Source of the DNA: an uncultured Clostridia bacterium
GTDB lineage: Bacteria > Bacillota > Clostridia > Christensenellales > Aristaeellaceae
DNA length: 39,392 bases
Direction of reading: 5' to 3'
Assembly: GCA_946629635.1 (NCBI GenBank)
Contig: CAMOYA010000010.1
Coordinates: forward strand, 1-39,392
The translations under genes and the position numbers were made by a program. Shown piece by piece: positions 25,590 through 33,278 of the stretch. The notes beneath the pieces are model-generated. The model was given only the letters and a program-made list of their open reading frames with translations. It was not told the origin of the DNA and searched no databases. Positions within the stretch are counted from its first letter, which is position 1. Each line of letters begins with the position of its first letter.

Positions 25590-27310
25590 CTCGGCAACGA
25601 TCCGCCTTTCGGGTTCAGCACATGATCCTCCTGCGCGATCATGTCCGCAAAGTCCGCGTCGGAACCCGCTGTGCCGGAAAATGTCTCCGTTTCCGGATGC
25701 GCCAGCCGGTTCAGAAACAGCCCGGCAATGCGCACCGCTCCCCGCTCCTGAAGATGGCTGTCATCCTTCAGCCCATCCGGATAGTTGGGATGGCCGGCCG
25801 GCACATGGCAGAAAACTTCTTTCGTGCCTTCGATGCCTTCTTCGGCCAGCATTTCCATGGTCGCCGATTCCAGATCCACCAGCCGAACGCCCCGATAAAC
25901 CGCCAGATCCCGCATGGCGGACGGGTACTCTCCATGGGTCGGGATCGGCTCGCCCTGGTCCGTAAACCTTCTGCGGGCAATCGGGGTGACCAGGATCGGT
26001 TCCGCGCCGTGACGCCGGGCCGCGTCAATATACATTCCCAGATACTCGGGGAATGTAACCCGGGGTTCCGTATGGCGCTCCGGATCCGGCTTCTCGTCGT
26101 TATGGCTGAAGGAGATAATCACCCTGTCCCCTGCCCTCAGACACAGTTCGATCATGTTCAGCCGTTTTTCCGCAATAAAGCTCTTGCTCGACCGTCCGCA
26201 GACCGCGCAGTTTTCGACATAAACGGGCTCCGAAATCAGCGCCTGAAGCTTCTGGCCCCAGCCCGTCATCGGCGCACGATCCGCAGAATAGTCCGCCATG
26301 GTGGAATCACCGCACAGGAACCAGGTCGGATTCCTTCTGGCGGGATTCCACCCGTCCGCCCCGCCGATAACCTCCTGCAGGGTCACGCACGCCGCTTCCT
26401 CGGCGGACAGCCGGCGCTGGGCCGGATGCCGGGTCTGCTGATCCGCGCGTGCGCCGGTGGTACCGTATTCCCCCAGCCGGTCCGTCACCCTGCGTGCATC
26501 GTCCCAGTCGCTGAAGCCCCGCGGAGAGACATGTTCATCCATCTCGCAGTCCATAAACAGCGTTCTGGCGAAGCGTCGCCAGGGTCTTCCCAGCATCGCC
26601 GCGCCGGGTTCACACTCTCCCGTCAGGACACAGCGGTGAAACACCATTCCCCAGGGCTGCTTCTCCGGCGTATTGGCGGCCGTATACCATCCGCCCCGTG
26701 CGTTCATGAACAGCGTGCAGCGCTCAAACCAGCAGCGGTACGGTCCAAAGATAAAATCCACGTCTCCCTGAATCCAGCAGTCCTCAAAATACTGACGGCT
26801 GCGCGTTTCCGGACAGTCGCCCACGGACGGCACGCATTCCGCCCGGCTGACGTATGGCGCAATATCATGGACGACCTTGGGCATCAGAGGGCCGCAGAAC
26901 AGCGTATCCTGGTGTGCGATCATCCGGCAGTTGCGCCATACGCCCCGGTCTCCTGCCGCATACACCGCCACTGCCTGGCCGACCTCCCGTCCGTCCCCCG
27001 CATCGTTCCGGATCGTCAGGTTTTCCACTTCAACATGATTTCCGGTCACCATCAGCGTCGCGGTCAGGAACGTCCCCCGCTCCGATCCGTCCGGATCCTT
27101 TTCCAGCGCATGCCCGCTCGCCGTCAGTACCGTCCGGTCCCTCGCTTCGCCGATGATCCGGACATTGTCCCTGTTCACGATCACGCGTTCATGATATTCA
27201 TCCATCCGTACGATCACGATCACCGGCGCCCGGTTGCCCTCCGGAATCGCATCGATGGCCGCCTGAATGGATGTAAAGTCACCGCTGCCGTCTCTTGCTA
27301 CAATATACAA
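25586..27310 (-). CDS. Cytoplasmic pectin methylesterase (CE8) fused to SGNH acetylesterase (CE12-like)
   Basis: 574 residues from TTG 27310, chosen because AGGAGG lies about 8 bases upstream; an in-frame ATG at 27346 has no good site. Residues about 1-290 are a right-handed parallel beta-helix pectinesterase with AHQDTLFCG, DVDFIFG (catalytic Asp) and MLGRPWRRFA. Residues about 325-560 are an SGNH hydrolase: WFLCGDSTMADYS (block I Ser), IISFSHNDE (Asn) and DDSHLQERG (Asp-His), as in rhamnogalacturonan acetylesterases. One protein could thus remove both methyl and acetyl esters from pectin fragments. There is no signal peptide, so it should act on imported oligosaccharides. It stands between the recQ-like gene and the SH3b gene, apparently as a single gene. 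Confidence 0.92.
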   Translation of the reverse strand: MYIVARDGSGDFTSIQAAIDAIPEGNRAPVIVIVRMDEYHERVIVNRDNVRIIGEARDRTVLTASGHALEKDPDGSERGTFLTATLMVTGNHVEVENLTIRNDAGDGREVGQAVAVYAAGDRGVWRNCRMIAHQDTLFCGPLMPKVVHDIAPYVSRAECVPSVGDCPETRSRQYFEDCWIQGDVDFIFGPYRCWFERCTLFMNARGGWYTAANTPEKQPWGMVFHRCVLTGECEPGAAMLGRPWRRFARTLFMDCEMDEHVSPRGFSDWDDARRVTDRLGEYGTTGARADQQTRHPAQRRLSAEEAACVTLQEVIGGADGWNPARRNPTWFLCGDSTMADYSADRAPMTGWGQKLQALISEPVYVENCAVCGRSSKSFIAEKRLNMIELCLRAGDRVIISFSHNDEKPDPERHTEPRVTFPEYLGMYIDAARRHGAEPILVTPIARRRFTDQGEPIPTHGEYPSAMRDLAVYRGVRLVDLESATMEMLAEEGIEGTKEVFCHVPAGHPNYPDGLKDDSHLQERGAVRIAGLFLNRLAHPETETFSGTAGSDADFADMIAQEDHVLNPKGGSLPS

Positions 27311-27382
27311 CGTCGTTCCCTCCTGTCCGCTGACACAATCATTCATTCCCGTATTTCAGTGAGTATTGAATCAGATTTTTCC

Positions 27383-27403
27383 GGCGGATTCAACCGCCTT
27401 TTT
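27383..27403 (+). terminator. Plus-oriented terminator hairpin between two minus-strand genes
   Basis: GGCGG (27383-27387) and CCGCC (27394-27398) around ATTCAA, followed by five T residues (27399-27403) on the plus strand. On the minus strand there is no T-run after the stem. The loop read on the minus strand is TTGAAT, a possible -35 box 17 bases from TTCAAT, so the site may instead hold a weak promoter of the pectinesterase gene. Confidence 0.45.
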
Positions 27404-29943
27404 CATGTCAGGCCGAGTTTTCTCAGGCGGCTGAGAATCGCCCCGCGCGTCCGATGATGCTGATCGGCGATCTCCCGGAGGTTCATCCCGGCGCGGAACT
27501 CCTTCTCCAGCTGTTCATCTTCCCTTTGGGACCAGCTTTGATATGCTTCCGTCTTTCCTTCGCTGATCACCCTGTCCCGATAGGAGGACTTCTCATCCTT
27601 CTCCGGTTTGGCAAACATCCTGATCATCTCAAGGATCTGATCCCCGTATCGGTTTGCCTTGTAGATGCCCATTCCGTCCACCTCTGCCAGCTCCCGCCGG
27701 TTCTTCGGCTTCTTCCGGCAGATTTCCCGCAGCGTCCCGTCCGGGAACAGTGCGGATGCGGCGATATATTCCCGGGCTGAGATTTCATACCGCAGGCGCT
27801 GCAGCATCTGATACAGCCGGTCTTCGCCGGGCGTCTCTTCCGTTTCCCGGGTGCCGCCTCCCATGCGCACCGCTACGCGTCTGTTCCGGAAAAGGACTTC
27901 CCGTGAATGATCATTCAGCTTCAGAAGATCCGTTCCGTCCGCCGCGCGGTCCAGATATCCCTGGCTGCACAGCGCATCAATTCTTTCCCGGATCTCCTTT
28001 CCGCTGGAATCCTTCATGATCCCGAAGGTCGTCAGCTTCTCCGGAATCACCGTTTCCGGAAGCTCCTCCGGACGGATCCCCAGCAGCAGGTCGATCACCA
28101 TACGCTCCGGCAGCCGCTGCTCCGTCCGGGCGATGGATGACAGGATCATCTGTGCGTCCACGGTGATGTCCTGATGTTCACAGTTCGGAACGCAGTTCGA
28201 GCAGTTGCCGCAATGATCCGGAGCAGCTTCCCCAAAGTATCCCAGCAGCGCCTGGCGCAGGCATCTTCTCGATCTGGCATAGAATGTCATGCGCTTCAGC
28301 CGCTCTTCATCCTGTTCGCGGACCCGGTTTCTTTCCTCCTGCGTCAGATCCGGGTTCTCCTCCGAATGCTCGATCAGCCATCGGGCCATGATCACATCCT
28401 GCCCGGAGTACAGCAGGATACAGTCTGCCTCACACCCGTCGCGGCCGGCTCTGCCCGCCTCCTGATAATATGCCTCCAGACTTTTGGGCATATTGAAATG
28501 AATCACATAGGAAACGTTGGATTTATCGATGCCCATGCCAAATGCATTGGTGGCCACCATGATCCGCTGGCGGTCAAACAGAAAATCCTCCTGATTTTTC
28601 TCCCGCTCCTCCCGGGAGAGTCCGGCATGATAGCGGGTGGCCGCAAATCCTTCCCGGACCAGCATTTCCTGAACCGCTTCAACGTTTTTGCGGGTGGCGC
28701 AGTAGATGATGCCGGACTGACGAAAACGGTCCCGGACCAGTTCCAGCAGCTTCGCCTCCCGGTTTTTCGGTTCGTATACAGAAAAGGACAGATTGGGACG
28801 GTCAAATCCGGTGGTCACGGATACAGGATCCGCCAGCTGAAGATTCTCCAGGATATCCTTCCGAACCCGCTCGGTCGCCGTCGCCGTAAACGCGCCAACC
28901 ACCGGCCGCTGCGGCAGGGAGGCGATAAACGCCGGAATTTTCAGATAATCCGGCCGGAAATCCTGCCCCCACTGGGAGATGCAGTGCGCTTCATCCACGG
29001 CGACGAACGGAACCTTCATGCCTCTGCACATCTCCAGAAAGGCAGGCGCCTGCAGCCTTTCCGGCGCCACATACAGAATCCGGTATGCCCCTTCCGAGGC
29101 GTTCCGGCTGACCGCGATATACTCATCCCGGCTCAGTCCGCTGTTCAGACAGGCCGCGGCGATTCCTCTGCCCCGCAGCGCGGCCACCTGATCCTTCATC
29201 AGGGATATCAGCGGTGAAATGACGACCGTCGTACCGTCAAAAAGAAGCGCGGGAATCTGGTAGCAGATGGATTTGCCGGAACCGGTCGGCATCACGCAGA
29301 GGACATCCTTCTTTTTCAAAACGCTGTCCACAATCTGCTGCTGGCCGGGCCGGAACGCGGAATACCCGTAGATTTTTTTCAGCAGTCCGGCCGCATTCAT
29401 TCCCGTTGCGGCCATGGGAAAGGTACAGATATACCGCTTTGGATCCGCTCCGCTTTCCAGATACCGCAGCAGAATCTCCGCGCAGGCGTTGCTGTCGCTG
29501 TCCGCCTGATGATGATCCAGTGCAATGCCGTAATAGCTGCACAGCGCATTCAGACGGTGGCTCCTGCCGGGAAGCAGCTTCCTGCCCATCTGCACCGTGC
29601 ACAGATACGGCGTTTCCTTCTTCCAGAACAGGCCATAATCCCGCAGGCAAACCCGCAGAACACCCAGGTCAAACACCGCGTTATGCGCCACCGGCATCCC
29701 GCTGCTCATCAATGGCTCGATTCTCTTCCACAGTTCCGGAAATGTCGGAGCATCCTTCACCATTTCCGGCGTGATGCCTGTCAGCTGAATATTGAAGCTG
29801 TCAAAATGCGTTTCCGGATTGACCAGCGAATAATAGTGATCCGCAATCCTTCCGTCCTCGATCACCGTGATGCCGATCGCGCTGATCCTGTGGTTGGATA
29901 GATTGGGGGTCTCCACGTCAAAAGCAATATAACGCTGACTCAT
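27403..29943 (-). CDS. DnaQ-type exonuclease fused to RecQ helicase with HRDC domain (Werner-like architecture)
   Basis: 846 residues from ATG 29943. Residues about 1-165 are a DEDDh 3'-5' exonuclease: AFDVETPN (Asp, Glu), VAHNAVFDLGVL (Asp) and HQADSDSNA (His, Asp). Residues about 185-530 are the RecQ helicase: FRPGQQQIV, MPTGSGKS, VDEAHCISQWGQDFRPDY, GAFTATAT, ATNAFGMGIDKSNV and QEAGRAGRDG. A zinc site follows (CLRQALLGYFGE, CGNCSNC), then a winged-helix RQC region, an HRDC domain near 690-770 (ISAREYIAASALFPDGTL), and a C-terminal helix-turn-helix-like segment (WSQREDEQLEKEFRAGMNLREIA). E. coli RecQ has about 610 residues and no nuclease; fused exonuclease plus RecQ is the plan of human WRN. 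Likely roles are recombination, fork repair and resolving structured DNA. An alternative TTG start at 29973 adds ten residues. Confidence 0.93.
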   Translation of the reverse strand: MSQRYIAFDVETPNLSNHRISAIGITVIEDGRIADHYYSLVNPETHFDSFNIQLTGITPEMVKDAPTFPELWKRIEPLMSSGMPVAHNAVFDLGVLRVCLRDYGLFWKKETPYLCTVQMGRKLLPGRSHRLNALCSYYGIALDHHQADSDSNACAEILLRYLESGADPKRYICTFPMAATGMNAAGLLKKIYGYSAFRPGQQQIVDSVLKKKDVLCVMPTGSGKSICYQIPALLFDGTTVVISPLISLMKDQVAALRGRGIAAACLNSGLSRDEYIAVSRNASEGAYRILYVAPERLQAPAFLEMCRGMKVPFVAVDEAHCISQWGQDFRPDYLKIPAFIASLPQRPVVGAFTATATERVRKDILENLQLADPVSVTTGFDRPNLSFSVYEPKNREAKLLELVRDRFRQSGIIYCATRKNVEAVQEMLVREGFAATRYHAGLSREEREKNQEDFLFDRQRIMVATNAFGMGIDKSNVSYVIHFNMPKSLEAYYQEAGRAGRDGCEADCILLYSGQDVIMARWLIEHSEENPDLTQEERNRVREQDEERLKRMTFYARSRRCLRQALLGYFGEAAPDHCGNCSNCVPNCEHQDITVDAQMILSSIARTEQRLPERMVIDLLLGIRPEELPETVIPEKLTTFGIMKDSSGKEIRERIDALCSQGYLDRAADGTDLLKLNDHSREVLFRNRRVAVRMGGGTRETEETPGEDRLYQMLQRLRYEISAREYIAASALFPDGTLREICRKKPKNRRELAEVDGMGIYKANRYGDQILEMIRMFAKPEKDEKSSYRDRVISEGKTEAYQSWSQREDEQLEKEFRAGMNLREIADQHHRTRGAILSRLRKLGLT

Positions 29944-30035
29944 CGTTCCACATTTCCCTGCCGTTTCTTTCAATCAGGTCCACAATCGCCGGATGGCCGC
30001 AAGCGCTTCGCCTCCCTGCCGCCCGATCGCGTGGG

Positions 30036-30072
30036 CCCCCGTTTTGACCCCGTACGACCCCCGTATGGCCCC
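30036..30072 (-). other. G-quadruplex motif upstream of the exonuclease-RecQ gene
   Basis: On the minus strand four G-runs of 4, 5, 4 and 5 bases (30072-30069, 30062-30058, 30051-30048, 30040-30036) are separated by loops of 6, 6 and 7 bases. This meets the standard G4 pattern. It lies about 95 bases upstream of the start codon, on the coding strand of the helicase gene. The 29944-30117 stretch otherwise holds no gene or clear promoter. Confidence 0.65.
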
Positions 30073-30117
30073 ATCATCGCGATGTTTCCACCCTCCCGGG
30101 AAACCGCTTTTCAAATT

Positions 30118-30159
30118 GAAAAGAGCCCTGCAGCCGTTGAAAACATTGGCTTGCAGGGC
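30118..30159 (-). terminator. Rho-independent terminator of tRNA-Arg
   Basis: Minus-strand GCCCTGCA (30159-30152) pairs with TGCAGGGC (30132-30125), with an inner GCC/GGC, and is followed by TCTTTTC. It starts two bases after the tRNA 3' end. Confidence 0.8.
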
Positions 30160-30161
30160 AG

Positions 30162-30235
30162 TATGCCCGGCAGGATTCGAACCTGTGACCTTCAGAGTCG
30201 GAGTCTGACACTCTATCCAGCTGAGCTACGGGCAC
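30162..30235 (-). tRNA. tRNA-Arg (anticodon CCG)
   Basis: A 74-base cloverleaf: acceptor GTGCCCG/CGGGCAT with a terminal G-T pair and discriminator A; D-arm GCTC/GAGT type; anticodon stem TCAGA/TCTGA around loop CTCCGAC, giving anticodon CCG for codon CGG; five-base variable loop AGGTC; T-arm ACAGG-TTCGAAT-CCTGC with an A-C mismatch at its base. CCA is not encoded. A tRNA for CGG fits the GC-rich codon use of the neighbours. It has its own promoter and terminator. Confidence 0.95.
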
Positions 30236-30247
30236 TCAACGGATGGT

Positions 30248-30276
30248 ATGATACCACACAAGCATTGGAAAGTCAA
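30248..30276 (-). promoter_or_regulatory. tRNA-Arg promoter
   Basis: Minus-strand TTGACT (30276-30271), 17 bases, TATCAT (30253-30248), about 13 bases before the tRNA 5' end. Confidence 0.75.
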
Positions 30277-30324
30277 TTGCCTGCCGGAGCAATTCACAGA
30301 TTTTTCCTGAACAGATGCCTGCGC

Positions 30325-30519
30325 TCACGGTTCGCGCCTTTTCCAGTGCAGGACGCTTTGCAGCATCGCACTGACGCACAGCAGCGCAAGCAGTCCGTGA
30401 GAAATCCCGTTGTTGACGAAGTTCATCATCGGATTGAACTGATCCAGAATCAGGAATACCAGAAACATCAGGGAGAGAATCACGCTCAGATGGCTGAACA
30501 GTTCACGCATCTTACTCAT
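30325..30519 (-). CDS. Small two-helix membrane protein
   Basis: 64 residues, not recognised. It begins MSKMRELFSHLSVILSLMFLVFLILDQFNPMMNFVNNG and has a second hydrophobic stretch HGLLALLCVSAMLQSVL, ending KRREP. This is a helical hairpin with both ends probably inside the cell. ATG 30519 has GGAGGTG eight bases upstream and overlaps the last 8 bases of the phosphodiester glycosidase gene, so the two are translationally coupled. It is likely a small partner or stabiliser of that protein. Confidence 0.65.
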   Translation of the reverse strand: MSKMRELFSHLSVILSLMFLVFLILDQFNPMMNFVNNGISHGLLALLCVSAMLQSVLHWKRREP

Positions 30520-31717
30520 TTTTCGGCACCTCCGCAATCAGCAGTGCATCGCTGGATTCCCTTCCGCCACCGGAAGGCTGATTGATAATCTCATTCTGCC
30601 AGACCATGATGGACGAATTACCGCCATCCAGATTATAGGCCGCCGTGCATCCAAGCTCGCTGAACAGCTGGGACAGCTGGGGCAGCGTGATTCCGGCGGA
30701 ATCTCCCCTCCCGTCCACAACGACCATGCAATAATGACCGGGTTCATAGTAGCCGATGGCTGTCCGCGGGTTCGCGGAGATGATCCGCTGCGTGCTGGAG
30801 AAGGCAGTCAGTACGTTTCCGTCCGTATCCAGCAGCGCCGGTCCGAATGTCCAGGCCTGCCATGCGCCGTCGGCGATCGCTTCCTCCGCAGAAAAGGATG
30901 CCCCCGGCATGACCCGCATTGTTCCGTCATAATAAAGCACGCAGACATCGCAGTCCGTGGGATTGGCCCGATAGATGACACCGTTCCGGATGACGACCCC
31001 TTCATTCGTGTTGCCGTAATAGTCCCCGTTGATTGCCAGCAGGGCATTGTTCAGGGCCGCCATGTCCGTGATCGAATCGCGATACCCGCTGCCATAGGTG
31101 TCCTCAGCCAGCGCGGTTCGGAAGCAGGTGATATCCCGGACATAAATATCCGCCAGATAATAGGTAATCCGTCCGTTGTCCGTTTCCTGCTCCGTCACCG
31201 TAATGGATACGTTCGGACTGGTATAGCTGCTGTCCGTCACCACGACCTCGTCCGTATAGCGATCGGCAAACTTGTCCGCAATGGGCACTTCCTGGGAAGC
31301 CGCTGAAGCGGAATCTTCCGATTCGGTCGTATCCGCCGTTCCGGTCAGCGCGCTTCCGCCCTTCGAGTTCATATTGCTTCCGTTCTTCCCGCTGTTCTTC
31401 TGGTTTCTGCTCCGGCTGCTTTTTCCGCTCCTTCCCGCTGAACGCCCGATGTCCGATACGATCCGCGTGCCCGTCCTGGCTTCTTCGGAGGCCAGTGTGC
31501 TCACCGGTTCAGCCATCACCTCCGCCTCTTCGCCGGCGGAAGATACCGCAGTCTGTTCTGCGCTGACCTGATACGGGTTCTCGATCACAATCCCTACACT
31601 CTGCTGCTGCCGGGGCAGCACATGATGAAACAGTGCAAAAATGACCAGCGCAATTCCCGTACACAGCAGATCTGTCAGCAGATTCCGCAGAAGCGGGTGC
31701 TTTCTGTTCTGATTCAT
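30512..31717 (-). CDS. Membrane-anchored phosphodiester glycosidase (NAGPA) family protein
   Basis: 401 residues from ATG 31717 (GGGAGG 12 bases upstream). One membrane helix (about 14-36) precedes a long low-complexity Ser/Gly/Asn/Glu linker (about 55-150), then a NAGPA domain (PF09992) to the end. Motifs: YYLADIYVRDITCFRTALAED, ALLAINGDYYG, VVIRNGVIYR, FGPALLDTDG, NPRTAIGYYEPGHYCMVVVDGR and AAYNLDGGNSSIMVW. The family includes the enzyme that uncovers mannose-6-phosphate and bacterial proteins tied to exopolysaccharide or wall teichoic acid trimming. In Firmicutes these sit outside the membrane and act on phosphodiester-linked wall sugars; the exact substrate is unknown. The small membrane protein follows with overlap; tcdA lies upstream across a hairpin. 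Confidence 0.87.
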   Translation of the reverse strand: MNQNRKHPLLRNLLTDLLCTGIALVIFALFHHVLPRQQQSVGIVIENPYQVSAEQTAVSSAGEEAEVMAEPVSTLASEEARTGTRIVSDIGRSAGRSGKSSRSRNQKNSGKNGSNMNSKGGSALTGTADTTESEDSASAASQEVPIADKFADRYTDEVVVTDSSYTSPNVSITVTEQETDNGRITYYLADIYVRDITCFRTALAEDTYGSGYRDSITDMAALNNALLAINGDYYGNTNEGVVIRNGVIYRANPTDCDVCVLYYDGTMRVMPGASFSAEEAIADGAWQAWTFGPALLDTDGNVLTAFSSTQRIISANPRTAIGYYEPGHYCMVVVDGRGDSAGITLPQLSQLFSELGCTAAYNLDGGNSSIMVWQNEIINQPSGGGRESSDALLIAEVPKNE

Positions 31718-31742
31718 TTCGATCTGATACCTCCCATCTGAA

Positions 31743-31768
31743 ATCTGCCGGACCTCCGTCCGGCAGAT
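31743..31768 (-). terminator. Perfect hairpin between tcdA and the phosphodiester glycosidase gene
   Basis: An 11-base perfect stem (31743-31753 with 31758-31768) and CTCC loop. On the minus strand only TTTC follows, so it is a weak terminator or partial attenuator lying 26 bases before the glycosidase start. Confidence 0.5.
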
Positions 31769-31816
31769 GAATGGTATCAGTCCCAATTAAATTTTAACTA
31801 AAGAATCTTGAAAAAC

Positions 31817-32617
31817 TCATTCTTCCGGATCCTCGTCGTTTGAATGCAGCTCCCGCCGCATGACCCCGGCAGTCAGATCCTTCACGACTTCCCCGGCAAT
31901 GATCAGCCCGGCCACGGAAGGCACGAAGGCGGTGGAACCCGGAATATCCCTGCGCTGCACGCATGTGCGGGCCGTTCCCGGCGGGCATACGCAGTTTTTT
32001 CGGCAGCTGATGGATGGATCCTCCAGCGGGCGCACGGGTTCCTCCTTTGAATACACCACCTTCAGGGCGCGGATCCCCCGCTTCCGGCATTCCCGCCGCA
32101 TGACCCTGGCCAGCGGACAGATCGATGTTTCATAGATATCCGCCACTTCAAAGGCGGTCGGATCCAGCTTGTTCCCGGCTCCCATGGCAGAGATGACGGG
32201 CGTTCCCGCCTTCTGCGCATTTTCCACAATGGCCAGTTTACCCGTCAGCGTATCGATGGCGTCCACGATATAGTCGTATTCCCTGAAGTCAAACTGGTCC
32301 TGCGTATCCGGAAGATAGAAGGTCTGAAATGTGCGGACCCTGCACTCCGGAAAGATGTCCCTGACGCGTTCCGCTGCCACATCCACCTTGTAACGCCCAA
32401 TCGTTCCGTGGGTCGCCAGGATCTGCCGGTTGATATTGGTCAGGCAGATCCGGTCGTCATCGATCAGGTCCAGTGCGCCCACACCGGAACGTGCCAGTGC
32501 CTCCACCGCGTATCCCCCGACTCCGCCCACGCCAAACACCGCCACCCTGGACGCTGCCAGCTTCCGCATGGCTTCTCTCCCGAAAAGCAGCTGGGTTCTG
32601 GAAAACTGATTCTGCAT
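31817..32617 (-). CDS. tcdA: tRNA threonylcarbamoyladenosine dehydratase
   Basis: 266 residues from ATG 32617, with AAGGGA about ten bases upstream. This E1/ThiF-like enzyme uses ATP to cyclise t6A at position 37 of ANN-decoding tRNAs to ct6A. Motifs: FSRTQLLFGREAMRKLAASRVAVFGVGGVGGYAVEALARSGV (nucleotide-binding GxGGxG), the metal/ATP Asp pair in LIDDDRICLTNINRQI, YDYIVDAIDTLTGKLAI and SAMGAGNKLDPTAF. C-terminal Cys residues (CRKNCVCPPG) are typical. The length is normal. It lies 40 bases downstream of mntP on the same strand and is probably read through from it. Confidence 0.94.
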   Translation of the reverse strand: MQNQFSRTQLLFGREAMRKLAASRVAVFGVGGVGGYAVEALARSGVGALDLIDDDRICLTNINRQILATHGTIGRYKVDVAAERVRDIFPECRVRTFQTFYLPDTQDQFDFREYDYIVDAIDTLTGKLAIVENAQKAGTPVISAMGAGNKLDPTAFEVADIYETSICPLARVMRRECRKRGIRALKVVYSKEEPVRPLEDPSISCRKNCVCPPGTARTCVQRRDIPGSTAFVPSVAGLIIAGEVVKDLTAGVMRRELHSNDEDPEE

Positions 32618-32657
32618 TTTCAAGCATCCCTTTTGAATAAATGATCTCCCTTCCGTC

Positions 32658-33248
32658 TCATCCGCCGAGCAGATGCGTCAGGAGAATTTCCAGTCCGATC
32701 CCGATCAGAATGACGCCACCCAGAACCGATGCCTTGGAGGAAATCCGCGTCCCAATCCTGCGTCCGAGATGAATGCCGGCAATGCAGATCAGGAAGGTGA
32801 CACCCCCGATGATGACCGCCTGGAGGAAGGCCTGTCCCCCGGTGAAATCCGCCATGGCCAGTCCGACGGACAGCGCATCAATCGACGTGGCAATACCCTG
32901 GAGGAAAATCCGGCCCATCCCGATCTCTGTCGGGCGGGCTTCCGCCTCCTGCACTTCATTCCTTTCCCGGATCATTTTCCAGCCGATCAGGGCCAGCAGA
33001 ATAAAGGCGATCCATGGGATCACGCGCTGCAGGGTATGGAACAGGTACAGAATGCTCCGGATCAGCAGCCATCCGATCAGCGGCATCGCTGTCTGAAAGG
33101 CGGCAAAGACGCCGGCGATCAGAAATCGCCGGCTTCTTCGCTGTTCCGGAGCACTCATGCCATCGACCAGGGATACCGAAAAGGCATCCATGGCCAGTCC
33201 GACCCCGAGCAACACGCTGTTAATCAGCAGTTGCAGCTGCGGGTTCAT
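32658..33248 (-). CDS. mntP: Manganese efflux pump
   Basis: 196 residues with six membrane helices in two repeats. The two signature motifs are present: GVGLAMDAFSVSL near residue 16 and GIATSIDALSVGLAM near 120, each with the Asp used for Mn2+ passage. MntP exports Mn2+ and is often controlled by a yybP-ykoY riboswitch or MntR; neither is seen, as the gene begins only 30 bases after the GH120 gene. GAGGAG is well placed before ATG 33248. It therefore appears to be expressed with the xylan-oligosaccharide genes, an unusual context. Confidence 0.94.
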   Translation of the reverse strand: MNPQLQLLINSVLLGVGLAMDAFSVSLVDGMSAPEQRRSRRFLIAGVFAAFQTAMPLIGWLLIRSILYLFHTLQRVIPWIAFILLALIGWKMIRERNEVQEAEARPTEIGMGRIFLQGIATSIDALSVGLAMADFTGGQAFLQAVIIGGVTFLICIAGIHLGRRIGTRISSKASVLGGVILIGIGLEILLTHLLGG

Positions 33249-33278
33249 GCTTCTGTTACTCCTCTTTCCTGTCCGGGA

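Noticed and set aside
25496-27457. A 653-codon open frame on the plus strand
   Set aside because: Antisense to the pectin esterase fusion with full catalytic motifs; no ribosome site and no family resemblance.
33249-33278. yybP-ykoY manganese riboswitch before mntP
   Set aside because: Only 30 bases separate mntP from the upstream gene, too short for the riboswitch.
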